13,786 nt of DNA, from NCBI GenBank assembly GCA_021788495.1, contig JAJYKQ010000024.1:1-13786 (forward strand), given 5' to 3'. This document shows positions 1 to 5,958 of this stretch, in pieces (position 1 is the stretch's first letter; every line of letters starts with the position of its first letter). This DNA comes from a bacterium (GTDB taxonomy: Bacteria; SZUA-79; Acidulodesulfobacterales; Acidulodesulfobacteraceae). The notes beneath the pieces are model-generated. The model did not search any database. It was not told where the DNA came from and saw only the letters and a list, made by a program, of their open reading frames with translations. Position numbers and translations under genes: made by a program.

Positions 1-318
1 GGCATGATACCCGGCTTTTCAAAAATAAAAGATAAATTTAATTCTGAAGCGGCTGAAAAAGAGATAGTTAAAATTAAGGCTATTATTAATTCTATGACGG
101 AAAAAGAAAGGCTGAACCCCGACATATTAAACGGCGGAAGGCGCAAAAGAATCGCTTTAGGAAGCGGCACCACCGTCAACGATGTTAATATCTTTATAAA
201 TAAATTCGAAGAAGTAAAAAAGATTATGAAGTCTTTCAAAAAGAACAAATTGGGTTCTTTAAAAAATATAAATAATATTAAAAACATGTTTAACAAAGGA
301 GATTTCAAGTGGCGGTAA
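1..318 (+). CDS. ffh: Signal recognition particle protein Ffh, C-terminal M domain (5' truncated by window edge)
   Basis: The reading frame is open from base 1, so the gene starts left of the window and only about 105 C-terminal residues are seen. Ffh is the GTPase of the bacterial signal recognition particle; its M domain binds 4.5S RNA and the signal sequences of nascent membrane proteins. The visible part matches the M domain: a MIPGF start of the domain, an IINSMTEKER helix, then the RNA-binding segment ILNGGRRKRIALGSGTTV followed by a helix with IMKSF. The NG GTPase domain is outside the window. The tail is lysine/asparagine-rich and poor in methionine, unlike the Met-rich tails of many Ffh proteins. 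Its last 10 bases overlap rpsP, so the two are probably translationally coupled. ffh-rpsP-rimM-trmD-rplS is a widely conserved operon, which supports the call. Confidence 0.95.
   Translation, partial: GMIPGFSKIKDKFNSEAAEKEIVKIKAIINSMTEKERLNPDILNGGRRKRIALGSGTTVNDVNIFINKFEEVKKIMKSFKKNKLGSLKNINNIKNMFNKGDFKWR
295..301 (+). promoter_or_regulatory. Shine-Dalgarno site of rpsP inside the ffh 3' end
   Basis: AAAGGAG lies 7 bases before the GTG at 309. It fixes GTG as the rpsP start and places the site within the last codons of ffh, consistent with coupled translation. Confidence 0.75.
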
Positions 319-551
319 AAATCAGATTATCTAGAATCGGTTCTCACAAAAAACCTTTTTACAGAATCGTGGCGGCTTCCGGAGAAAAAGCCGTGCAGAA
401 AAAATTTATAGAAATACTGGGGACTTATAATCCGTGCGCCGATAAAGGCGTCCAGTTTAATATCGATAAGGACAAATTCGACAAGTGGGTAAGTTTGGGG
501 GCAAAACCCAGCGATACCGTTATGGCGTTAGTAAAAAAACAGGCTAAATGA
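309..551 (+). CDS. rpsP: 30S ribosomal protein bS16
   Basis: This encodes an 80-residue protein, the usual length of bS16, which binds 16S rRNA early in assembly of the small-subunit body. The family signature is plain: it begins MAVKIRLSRIGSHKKPFYRIV, with IEILGTYNP near residue 35 and WVSLGAKPSDTV in the C-terminal third. The start is GTG at 309, chosen because a good Shine-Dalgarno sequence precedes it and because the N-terminus matches the family. It overlaps ffh by 10 bp upstream and rimM by 4 bp (ATGA) downstream. In many bacteria a KH-domain RNA-binding protein gene (KhpA/YlqC) follows rpsP; here rimM follows directly. Confidence 0.97.
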   Translation: MAVKIRLSRIGSHKKPFYRIVAASGEKAVQKKFIEILGTYNPCADKGVQFNIDKDKFDKWVSLGAKPSDTVMALVKKQAK

Positions 552-1051
552 ATCCCGTTTATATAGATATAGGGGAATTTATAAAACCGCACGGTATCTT
601 AGGCGAACTTTTATTTAATCTATACAACCCCTTGTCTAACGTTATGGATTCTGAATGCGAACTTTTTATTAAAGAAAACGGCGCATATAAAAAATTAGAA
701 ATCGAAAAAATCAGACGGGCAAACAAAGGTTATCTCATTAAATTAAACGGCGCAGATTCTATTGAATCTGCGGAAAAGTTTAAAAAGACTTCCGTTTATA
801 TTAATAAAGCCGATATTAAATTGGATAAAGACGAATTTTTAATTTCAGATTTAATCGGTTTAAACTGCTATAACGAAAAAAAAATTAACATAGGGTCGGT
901 TTCGGAAATTTACGGAGGAGAAACAGACGTTATGGAAATAAAGTCCAGCGCTGCAGTTTACCTGATTCCTATGACGGCTGAAAATATCGAAACTATAGAT
1001 ATTAAAAATTCAAAAATATCGGTTAAAAACGAAAATAATTATAGAATATAA
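548..1051 (+). CDS. rimM: Ribosome maturation factor RimM
   Basis: RimM binds uS19 and helps the 30S head mature during 16S rRNA processing. The 167-residue product has the two expected parts. The N-terminal RimM beta-barrel carries the signature IGEFIKPHGILGEL near residues 7-20. The C-terminal PRC-barrel has DEFLISDLIGL near residues 96-106, IGSVSEIYGGETDVMEI, and YLIPM near residues 138-142. Length is typical. The ATG overlaps the rpsP stop codon as ATGA, and trmD begins 4 bases after its stop, so rpsP, rimM and trmD are likely translated as a coupled unit. The sequence is fairly divergent and lysine/isoleucine rich, in line with the AT-rich genome; the identification is firm from both domains and position. 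Confidence 0.94.
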   Translation: MNPVYIDIGEFIKPHGILGELLFNLYNPLSNVMDSECELFIKENGAYKKLEIEKIRRANKGYLIKLNGADSIESAEKFKKTSVYINKADIKLDKDEFLISDLIGLNCYNEKKINIGSVSEIYGGETDVMEIKSSAAVYLIPMTAENIETIDIKNSKISVKNENNYRI

Positions 1052-1055
1052 AAAC

Positions 1056-1757
1056 ATGAAGAAGGTAATAGACGTTATATCTATAATGCCGGAATATTTT
1101 GATTCGTTTTTAAAAAACGGTCTTATAGGAAAGGCTTTAAAATCCGGATTAATGGAAATAAATATTATTAATCCCAGAGACTTTTCAAGCGGTAAATATA
1201 AAAGGGTGGACGATAAAATATACGGCGGGGGGGCAGGTCAGCTGTTAATGGCGGAACCTATTATTAAAGCCTTCGAATATTCCGTAAAAAATTTTAAAAA
1301 AAATTATAAAACCGGAAAAAAAGTTGTAGTTATAATGTCTCCATCCGGAAAATTGCTCGACTCGGATACCGCTTCGGAAATGTCCGATTTTGACCATATT
1401 ATAATAATTTGCGGAAGATATGAAGGCATAGATGCAAGGGTAGCCGATTTAACGGGAGGAATAGAAATATCGATAGGCAGTTATATACTGTCCGGCGGCG
1501 AAATCGCTTCGATAGTTTTCATAGAATCGGTAAGCAGATATTTTAAAGGTTTTTTGGGCAATCAAGAATCGCTTAAAGAGGAAAGCCTTTCCGGCGATTT
1601 TAAAAAAATATTAGAATATCCCCAATATACTAAACCAAAAACGTTTAGAAATTTATCCGTTCCAGAAATACTTCTCAGCGGAAATCATAAGCTGATTGAA
1701 AAGTGGAGAATGGAAAAAGCATTAAAAAAAACGGAGCAAATAAGAAAAATTAATTAA
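1056..1757 (+). CDS. trmD: tRNA (guanine37-N1)-methyltransferase TrmD
   Basis: TrmD makes m1G37 next to the anticodon using S-adenosylmethionine, preventing +1 frameshifting. It is a SPOUT-class trefoil-knot enzyme. The 233-residue product shows the family landmarks: VDDKIYGGGAGQ (51-62), GRYEGID (120-126), SIGSYILSGGE (139-149), VSRYFKGFLG (159-168), YPQYTKP (188-194) and VPEILLSGNHKLIEKWR (202-218). Two usually conserved positions differ. The Asp of SIGDY is Ser142, and the Asp of the EDSF motif (D169 in E. coli, proposed general base) aligns with Glu176, in a stretch with a few extra residues. Arg161 matches the catalytic Arg154. The C-terminal tail is somewhat short. The gene follows rimM after 4 bp, with no strong Shine-Dalgarno sequence of its own. 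It is probably active, but the substitutions are worth testing. Confidence 0.96.
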   Translation: MKKVIDVISIMPEYFDSFLKNGLIGKALKSGLMEINIINPRDFSSGKYKRVDDKIYGGGAGQLLMAEPIIKAFEYSVKNFKKNYKTGKKVVVIMSPSGKLLDSDTASEMSDFDHIIIICGRYEGIDARVADLTGGIEISIGSYILSGGEIASIVFIESVSRYFKGFLGNQESLKEESLSGDFKKILEYPQYTKPKTFRNLSVPEILLSGNHKLIEKWRMEKALKKTEQIRKIN

Positions 1758-1770
1758 TAATATAAACAAA

Positions 1771-1777
1771 AGGAGAG
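1771..1777 (+). promoter_or_regulatory. Shine-Dalgarno site of rplS
   Basis: AGGAGAG lies 6 bases before the ATG at 1784. It is among the strongest ribosome-binding sites in the window, in the 26-bp gap after trmD, and gives rplS independent high-level initiation. Confidence 0.75.
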
Positions 1778-1783
1778 ACTTAA

Positions 1784-2143
1784 ATGAATATCGTAGAAAA
1801 AATCGAAAATGCGTCGTTAAGAACGGATGTTCCTCAATTTAAATCGGGAGATACCGTCAAAGTATATCAAAAAATAAAAGAGGGCGACAAAGAAAGAATT
1901 CAGGTTTATGAAGGAGTGGTTATTGCGAGAAAAGGAAGCGGTATCAGGTCGGCTTTTACAGTAAGAAAAAATTCTTACGGCGTCGGAGTCGAAAAAACTT
2001 TTTTGATTAATTCTCCGCTAATCGATAAAATTGAACTTCTTTATCAGGGAAAGGTAAGGAGGGCAAAATTATACTACTTAAGAAAGAAAAAAGGGAAGGA
2101 AGCTAAAATAGAAAGGCTCGATATGGTTCAGCAGCAGCAGTAA
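1784..2143 (+). CDS. rplS: 50S ribosomal protein bL19
   Basis: bL19 sits at the 30S/50S interface of the ribosome. The 119-residue protein matches the family along its length: a helical N-terminus, [75 protein letters not shown] and a basic tail. It ends in a short run of four glutamines encoded by a CAG/CAA-type repeat, a harmless-looking extension. The start ATG is set by a strong Shine-Dalgarno sequence at 1771-1777. It is the last member of the conserved rpsP-rimM-trmD-rplS block; in many proteobacteria rnhB and yraN follow rplS, but here they lie about 3 kb away on the other strand. Confidence 0.97.
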   Translation: MNIVEKIENASLRTDVPQFKSGDTVKVYQKIKEGDKERIQVYEGVVIARKGSGIRSAFTVRKNSYGVGVEKTFLINSPLIDKIELLYQGKVRRAKLYYLRKKKGKEAKIERLDMVQQQQ

Positions 2144-2194
2144 GTTAAAATGAAAGCTGAATTACGTTTTAGGGTTATTTAATTAACTTTTTTT
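2142..2194 (+). terminator. Weak terminator-like inverted repeat after rplS
   Basis: AAGTTAA (2142-2148, overlapping the rplS stop) is complementary to TTAACTT (2183-2189), which runs directly into five further T residues. The loop is long (34 nt) and the stem is AT-rich, so this would be a poor intrinsic terminator. It is the only candidate after the ribosomal-protein operon. Confidence 0.3.
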
Positions 2195-2212
2195 AAATAT
2201 TGATGATATACT

Positions 2213-2218
2213 TATAAT
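2213..2218 (+). promoter_or_regulatory. Possible -10 element upstream of the phasin-like gene
   Basis: A perfect TATAAT stands 53 bases before the ATG at 2271, in the 127-bp gap after rplS. No convincing -35 hexamer is seen 16-18 bases upstream, where only a T/A run is present. In such an AT-rich background a lone -10 is weak evidence. A separate promoter here would fit the change of gene type after rplS. Confidence 0.3.
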
Positions 2219-2270
2219 ATTAAACGAATTATCGTAAGTATAATTATAATTAATATTTAATGGAGGTTTT

Positions 2271-2669
2271 ATGGAATCGCAAAAAACGGCTGTCGATAAG
2301 TTTACCGAATTTATAGGATCGGTACTTGGAGTTACCGAGGATAGATTTCAGAAGATTTTAGACGAATTTATAGTCAGCCATAATTTCGGCAAAAAAGAAT
2401 CTGAAGTTTTTTCCCAAAAAATGAAAGACATATACGATACAAATAAAAAAAAATTGATGTCTATAGTAGACGAATCCGTAAAAAAAGCCCTTAGCAAAGC
2501 CGATATAGCCAGAAGTTCCGAAGTAAAAGGATTAGAAGAAAAGATCAATATGCTTGAAGAAAAAATTAATAAACGGTCCGGCGCAAATTCTAAACATAAA
2601 GATACTTCTCGTTCAGCTAAAACTAAAAGCATCGGCAACAGTATTAAAAATAATAAAAAAAATAATTAA
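2271..2669 (+). CDS. Small helical protein, possibly phasin-like (PhaF/PhaI-type)
   Basis: The product is 132 residues, entirely helical in appearance, with no signal peptide or membrane segment. Residues 1-80 hold the pattern seen in short phasin-like proteins annotated as poly(3-hydroxyalkanoate) granule-associated: a segment ending in a Gly-Val turn, a helix with FQKILDEFI, a charged helix, then VDESVKKALSKADIARSSEV. A coiled coil follows (about 83-101, KGLEEKINMLEEKINK), and the last 30 residues are a Lys/Asn/Ser-rich, probably disordered tail. Phasins coat polyester granules, but many short relatives occur without a synthase, and no PHA gene is in the window. The role is therefore unproven; a DNA- or membrane-associated structural protein is an alternative. 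GGAGGT at 2262-2267 supports the ATG at 2271. acyP follows after 9 bp. Confidence 0.75.
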   Translation: MESQKTAVDKFTEFIGSVLGVTEDRFQKILDEFIVSHNFGKKESEVFSQKMKDIYDTNKKKLMSIVDESVKKALSKADIARSSEVKGLEEKINMLEEKINKRSGANSKHKDTSRSAKTKSIGNSIKNNKKNN

Positions 2670-2678
2670 TTATGCTAT

Positions 2679-2957
2679 ATGACTTTAAAATCTTATAGGG
2701 TTATTATAAAAGGAATCGTTCAGGGCGTAAATTTTAGAAATTTTACAAAACTTGAAGCCGAAAGAATCGGCATAAAGGGTTATGTAATGAATACTCATGA
2801 CGGTCATGTAGAGGCATTTTTTGAGGGCGAGGAAGAAAAAATTAAGGAAATTATTGCTTCCGTGCATGTCGGTCCGCCATCGTCGAGAGTCAAAGAAGTT
2901 AAACTATATGAACAGGACGGGCTTTCTAATTTCAAAGATTTTAAAATATTAAGATAA
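2679..2957 (+). CDS. acyP: Acylphosphatase
   Basis: This small cytosolic enzyme hydrolyses the carboxyl-phosphate bond of acylphosphates such as acetyl phosphate or 1,3-bisphosphoglycerate. The 92-residue length is typical. The signature is present: VIIKGIVQGVNFRNF, with the phosphate-binding catalytic Arg20, then GIKGYVMNTHDGHVE with the water-orienting Asn38, and VGPPSSRVKEV near the C-terminus. The usual GVGFR motif reads GVNFR, a change of the non-catalytic glycine. The start ATG at 2679 gives the family N-terminus; the ATG at 2672 is out of frame. No Shine-Dalgarno sequence is visible, so translation may depend on the gene 9 bp upstream. It ends the left transcription block, and its stop is 3 bp from that of rsmI on the other strand. 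Confidence 0.94.
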   Translation: MTLKSYRVIIKGIVQGVNFRNFTKLEAERIGIKGYVMNTHDGHVEAFFEGEEEKIKEIIASVHVGPPSSRVKEVKLYEQDGLSNFKDFKILR

Positions 2958-2963
2958 TTCTTA
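2950..2963. repeat. Short palindrome spanning the convergent acyP/rsmI stop codons
   Basis: TAAGA (2950-2954) and TCTTA (2959-2963) form a small hairpin with a TAAT loop. It contains the acyP stop (2955-2957) and reaches the rsmI stop (2961-2963). There is no T-run on either side, so it is not a good bidirectional terminator; it is noted because nothing else separates the convergent genes. Confidence 0.25.
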
Positions 2964-3653
2964 GTCTGCTTCCGCTATAGGCGACGGATCGACGATAACC
3001 GTCAACTCGCCCTTTGTTAATTCAGGCCTGTTTTTAATTTCTTCCGTTATAGTTTTTACGTCTTTTGTTTCTATAAATTCATAAATTTTAGTTAGCTCTT
3101 TTGCGTAGCATATTTTAACGCTACCCATTATTTCGTTTATATCTGCAAGCAGTTTTTCGACGCTTCTGCCTGGTTCAAAAAGTATAAAAACCCTTTTTTC
3201 ATCCTTTAATTTTGCAAGTAATTTTTTTCTTTTTCCCTCTTTTTTAGGTAAAAAACCGATAAAAGTAAATTCCGAAGTATTCAATCCCGATGCCGATATT
3301 GCGGTTAATACGCTGGAAGGACCGGGAATAGGAACTACTTTTATTCCTTTTTCGATACACAAGCGGACTAAATAAGAACCGGGGTCGGATATTAAAGGCG
3401 TCCCGGCTTCGCTGACTAAAACGTAATCTCTGCCTTTCATTATACCGCCGGCGATAGCGTCGGCAGCCGATTTTTTATTATATTCGTGATATGGAATTAA
3501 GCGTGTTTTAATATGATATTTAGAAGTTAATATCCTCGTTTTTCTGGTATCTTCGCAGGCTATAAAGTCCGCTTCCCTCATTACTTTTAACGCTCTTATA
3601 GTAATATCTTCGAGGTTTCCGATGGGCGTCGCCACGACGTATAATACGCTCAT
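2961..3653 (-). CDS. rsmI: 16S rRNA (cytidine1402-2'-O)-methyltransferase RsmI
   Basis: RsmI adds the 2'-O-methyl group to C1402 in the decoding centre of 16S rRNA; with RsmH it makes m4Cm1402. It is a tetrapyrrole-methylase-fold SAM enzyme. Landmarks in order are LYVVATPIGNLEDIT at the N-terminus, CEDTRKTRILTSKYHI, SEAGTPLISDPG, VPIPGPSSVLTAISASGL, FIGFLP and a C-terminal ELTKGELTVIVDP. From the ATG at 3653 it is 230 residues, about 50 shorter than E. coli RsmI (about 286), and lacks the C-terminal helical extension seen there. An in-frame TTG at 3668 would add five residues and overlap nadE; the ATG gives the usual family N-terminus and starts 5 bases after the nadE stop. It is the last gene of the right-hand - strand block. 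Confidence 0.94.
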   Translation of the reverse strand: MSVLYVVATPIGNLEDITIRALKVMREADFIACEDTRKTRILTSKYHIKTRLIPYHEYNKKSAADAIAGGIMKGRDYVLVSEAGTPLISDPGSYLVRLCIEKGIKVVPIPGPSSVLTAISASGLNTSEFTFIGFLPKKEGKRKKLLAKLKDEKRVFILFEPGRSVEKLLADINEIMGSVKICYAKELTKIYEFIETKDVKTITEEIKNRPELTKGELTVIVDPSPIAEAD

Positions 3654-3658
3654 AAAAA

Positions 3659-4540
3659 CTATGCCCAATCCCTTAAATATCTAAAATCAATATTTATGGT
3701 CCGTTCAGAAACCTTTGCTATTAAAGGCATACGTCTTTTATACTGCGATTTTTTTATTCTTTCATATATGTTGTTTACGATATTTTCTTCAAATCCTAAA
3801 GAAATTACTACTTCGGGTTTATACATTTTATCTATTAAGAGATACATTATATCGTCCGCAGTTTTATATGTAAAACCCAGCTCCGATTCATCCGACTGCC
3901 CTTCCCACAAATCGGCAGACGGCGGTTTATTTATAATATTTTTTGGGATGCCGAGATGCTCCGCAAGCTGATAAATCTGAGTTTTATAAATATCTCCTAT
4001 TGGATTTAAAGCTGAAGCCATATCGCCGTATAAAGTTCCGTAGCCCAGAAGCAGTTCCGATTTATTGCTTGTCCCAAGGACTAACGAATTTAACTTATAT
4101 GAATAATCATACAGAATAGACATCCTTTCTCTGGCCATTTTATTGCCTTTTCTAAGTTTTAAGGCGATATCGCCTGCAGCATCGGCATTTTCGCTTTTCT
4201 CGGTCTCTTTAGACTCGTTCTTAAAATATTCGTTAATCTGGTTAGATATATCTAAAACGTAATATTTAATGCCTAGCGTATTTACAACTTTTAAAGCATC
4301 CTCGATACTTGACTTGGAACTGCTTTCATAAGGCATTATTAGAGCCGTTACGTTATCTTTTCCAAGCGCGCTTACAGCCAAAAAACAAGACACAGCCGAA
4401 TCTATACCTCCCGACAAGCCCAAAACTACGCTTTTTAACCCCGCCTTTAAAACCTCGCTTTTTATAAAATTACCGAGATGTTTATAAAATAAAGGAAAAT
4501 TTAATTCGTCTATTTTTGGCAGTTCAATTTTATGATTCAT
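3659..4540 (-). CDS. nadE: NAD(+) synthetase (synthetase subunit/domain)
   Basis: The enzyme adenylates the nicotinate carboxylate of deamido-NAD with ATP and amidates it, the last step of NAD synthesis. The 293-residue protein is an N-type ATP pyrophosphatase with SGGIDSA (43-49) as the P-loop. GNKMARERM (132-140), GTSNKSELLLGYGTLYGDMA (156-175), NPIGDIYKTQ (179-188) and KPPSADLWEGQSDESELG (205-222) are all typical of NadE. Alone it has the size of an ammonia-dependent enzyme. The gene 10 bp upstream encodes a nitrilase-fold glutaminase domain of the kind fused to glutamine-dependent NadE, so I infer that the two act together and use glutamine. The synthetase start lies in a different reading frame from the upstream gene. 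A weak GAAAAG precedes the ATG. Confidence 0.94.
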   Translation of the reverse strand: MNHKIELPKIDELNFPLFYKHLGNFIKSEVLKAGLKSVVLGLSGGIDSAVSCFLAVSALGKDNVTALIMPYESSSKSSIEDALKVVNTLGIKYYVLDISNQINEYFKNESKETEKSENADAAGDIALKLRKGNKMARERMSILYDYSYKLNSLVLGTSNKSELLLGYGTLYGDMASALNPIGDIYKTQIYQLAEHLGIPKNIINKPPSADLWEGQSDESELGFTYKTADDIMYLLIDKMYKPEVVISLGFEENIVNNIYERIKKSQYKRRMPLIAKVSERTINIDFRYLRDWA

Positions 4541-4550
4541 ATAAATCTTT

Positions 4551-5441
4551 TCACTTAACTTTATTATTATCTATTATACTTTCTAATTCTTTAAGGGTCA
4601 GATTTAAATTTTCGTCGCGTAAAAGAGGCGTTTTAAATCTTTCGTTATTAAGCAGATTTAAATTTAATTCCGCTATAATTTCTCCTGTTTCTATATAATC
4701 TATTTTGCTTTCGATATCGCCCGAAGGGTTTATTGCACATGAACCGCCGGAAAATCCTATGCCGTCTTCAAAACCGACTCTGTTTACGTATATAACGTAA
4801 CATTTATAATAGAAAGCAATAACGGAAAGAAGTTCCTCCCACATATTAGTCGAATTAAATTTGTTAAGTCCCGAGGTTATACCTCTCGCCGGAGAAGCGG
4901 AATTGATAATAATTATATGAGCGCCTTTGTTAGCGGCGATATAAGACGACGAAAGATGCCAGGCATCTTCGCATGTCAAGACTGAAATTTTAACGCCGTT
5001 TAAATCGAAAACGCCGAAACCGTCTCCCTGTTTAAAATATCTCAATTCTTCAAACATGCCGTACGTGGGCAGATAAACCTTTCTGTGAATATTAATAAGT
5101 TTTCCGTTAGAAACGCAAAAAGTCGAATTATAAAAATTAAAATCTGCGTCTTTTTCTACGAAACCTGCGATAACGGCAATATTAAGTTCTCTCGATACTT
5201 CATAAAGAGGTTGGAAGACGGCGGCTTCATCGGAATTAATATCGACGCCTAAATCGTAAACGGAGTCTTTTAAAAAGTAGCCCGTGAGAGAAAGTTCCGG
5301 AAAAACCACTATTTCCGCCCCTTTGTTTTTTGCTGAGGAAATAATATTAATATGGTTTTCTATATTTTTTTCTAAATCCCCCATTTTGGGGTCTGTCTGC
5401 GCTAAGCAGACGTTTATCCGGTTATTGCTTTTATTTATCAT
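4551..5441 (-). CDS. Nitrilase-family glutaminase, probable glutamine amidotransferase subunit of NAD synthetase
   Basis: This 296-residue carbon-nitrogen hydrolase has the Glu-Lys-Cys triad of the nitrilase superfamily: Glu49 in VVFPELSLTGY, Lys121 in HRKVYLPTYGMFEELRYF and Cys157 in LTCEDAWH. The segment around Lys121 (KxxLPxYGxFxExRYF) and the CEDAW motif are those of the N-terminal glutaminase domain of glutamine-dependent NadE rather than of generic amidases. Such domains release ammonia from glutamine and channel it to the synthetase. Here the domain is a separate gene followed by nadE after 10 bp; together they total 589 residues, close to a fused enzyme. Its ATG overlaps the yraN stop as ATGA, and no Shine-Dalgarno is visible, so it is probably coupled to yraN. 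A free-standing omega-amidase-like role is the main alternative. Confidence 0.87.
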   Translation of the reverse strand: MINKSNNRINVCLAQTDPKMGDLEKNIENHINIISSAKNKGAEIVVFPELSLTGYFLKDSVYDLGVDINSDEAAVFQPLYEVSRELNIAVIAGFVEKDADFNFYNSTFCVSNGKLINIHRKVYLPTYGMFEELRYFKQGDGFGVFDLNGVKISVLTCEDAWHLSSSYIAANKGAHIIIINSASPARGITSGLNKFNSTNMWEELLSVIAFYYKCYVIYVNRVGFEDGIGFSGGSCAINPSGDIESKIDYIETGEIIAELNLNLLNNERFKTPLLRDENLNLTLKELESIIDNNKVK

Positions 5442-5851
5442 TCGAGAATATTTTCAAAAAAAATTAATTTAATCGAACCGCGTTCGATATATTCAATAGA
5501 AATTATGCCATAGTAAATTGTTTTATTGTAGTTTTTTATATTAGACGCAGACGACTGCATTAAAAAAAAATCAGATACTTCAATAATAGTTGAAAGTTTT
5601 CGTTTGTTCACCGCTTCGTAAGGTTTACCGAATCGGTTTTTAAACCTTGTCTTTACTTCTATAAAATTTAAATTGCCGCTTTCGTTTTCGGCAATAATGT
5701 CTATTTCGCGTCTGCCTTTTTTAAAATTTTTTTTAATAATTCTGTATCCTATTTTTTCTAAAAACTCTGCCGCAACCGCTTCTCCTTCGTCTCCCTTAGC
5801 TTTATTTAACGACTTGTCGTTCATCTTTTTATCGTTTATATTTAGATTCAT
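5438..5851 (-). CDS. yraN: UPF0102 family endonuclease-like protein YraN
   Basis: The 137-residue protein belongs to the UPF0102/YraN family, which has a restriction-endonuclease-like fold and no settled cellular role. Visible landmarks are KGDEGEAVAAEFLEKIGYRI (19-38), NFKKGRREIDIIAE with the metal-binding-type Asp (EID), then NLNFIEVKTR with the ExK pair, and RFGKPYEAVNKRKL. The family's GEIDLIA reads REIDIIA here. The ATG at 5851 has a GGATAA-type purine patch upstream and is preferred; an internal ATG at 5824 would remove nine residues and still keep the domain. In many proteobacteria yraN follows rplS and rnhB, and here it follows rnhB after 107 bp. Its stop overlaps the next start (ATGA). 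Confidence 0.9.
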   Translation of the reverse strand: MNLNINDKKMNDKSLNKAKGDEGEAVAAEFLEKIGYRIIKKNFKKGRREIDIIAENESGNLNFIEVKTRFKNRFGKPYEAVNKRKLSTIIEVSDFFLMQSSASNIKNYNKTIYYGIISIEYIERGSIKLIFFENILE

Positions 5852-5900
5852 TTTATCCGTTAATTAATTTACATATTGATATAATTAATATATCACATAT

Positions 5901-5910
5901 GCCATATGGC
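5901..5910. promoter_or_regulatory. Perfect 10-bp palindrome in the rnhB-yraN gap, operator-like
   Basis: GCCATATGGC is a perfect palindrome, with a second CATATG overlapping its left side (5896-5901). It lies in an otherwise almost pure A/T 107-bp spacer. On the minus strand it follows a TATAAT-like hexamer (5917-5912) by one base, so it would cover the start point of a yraN promoter. No convincing -35 is seen. An operator role is conjecture. Confidence 0.3.
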
Positions 5911-5958
5911 TATTATATAATAATAATCATCTTTATATATACTAAATCTTATTAAATA

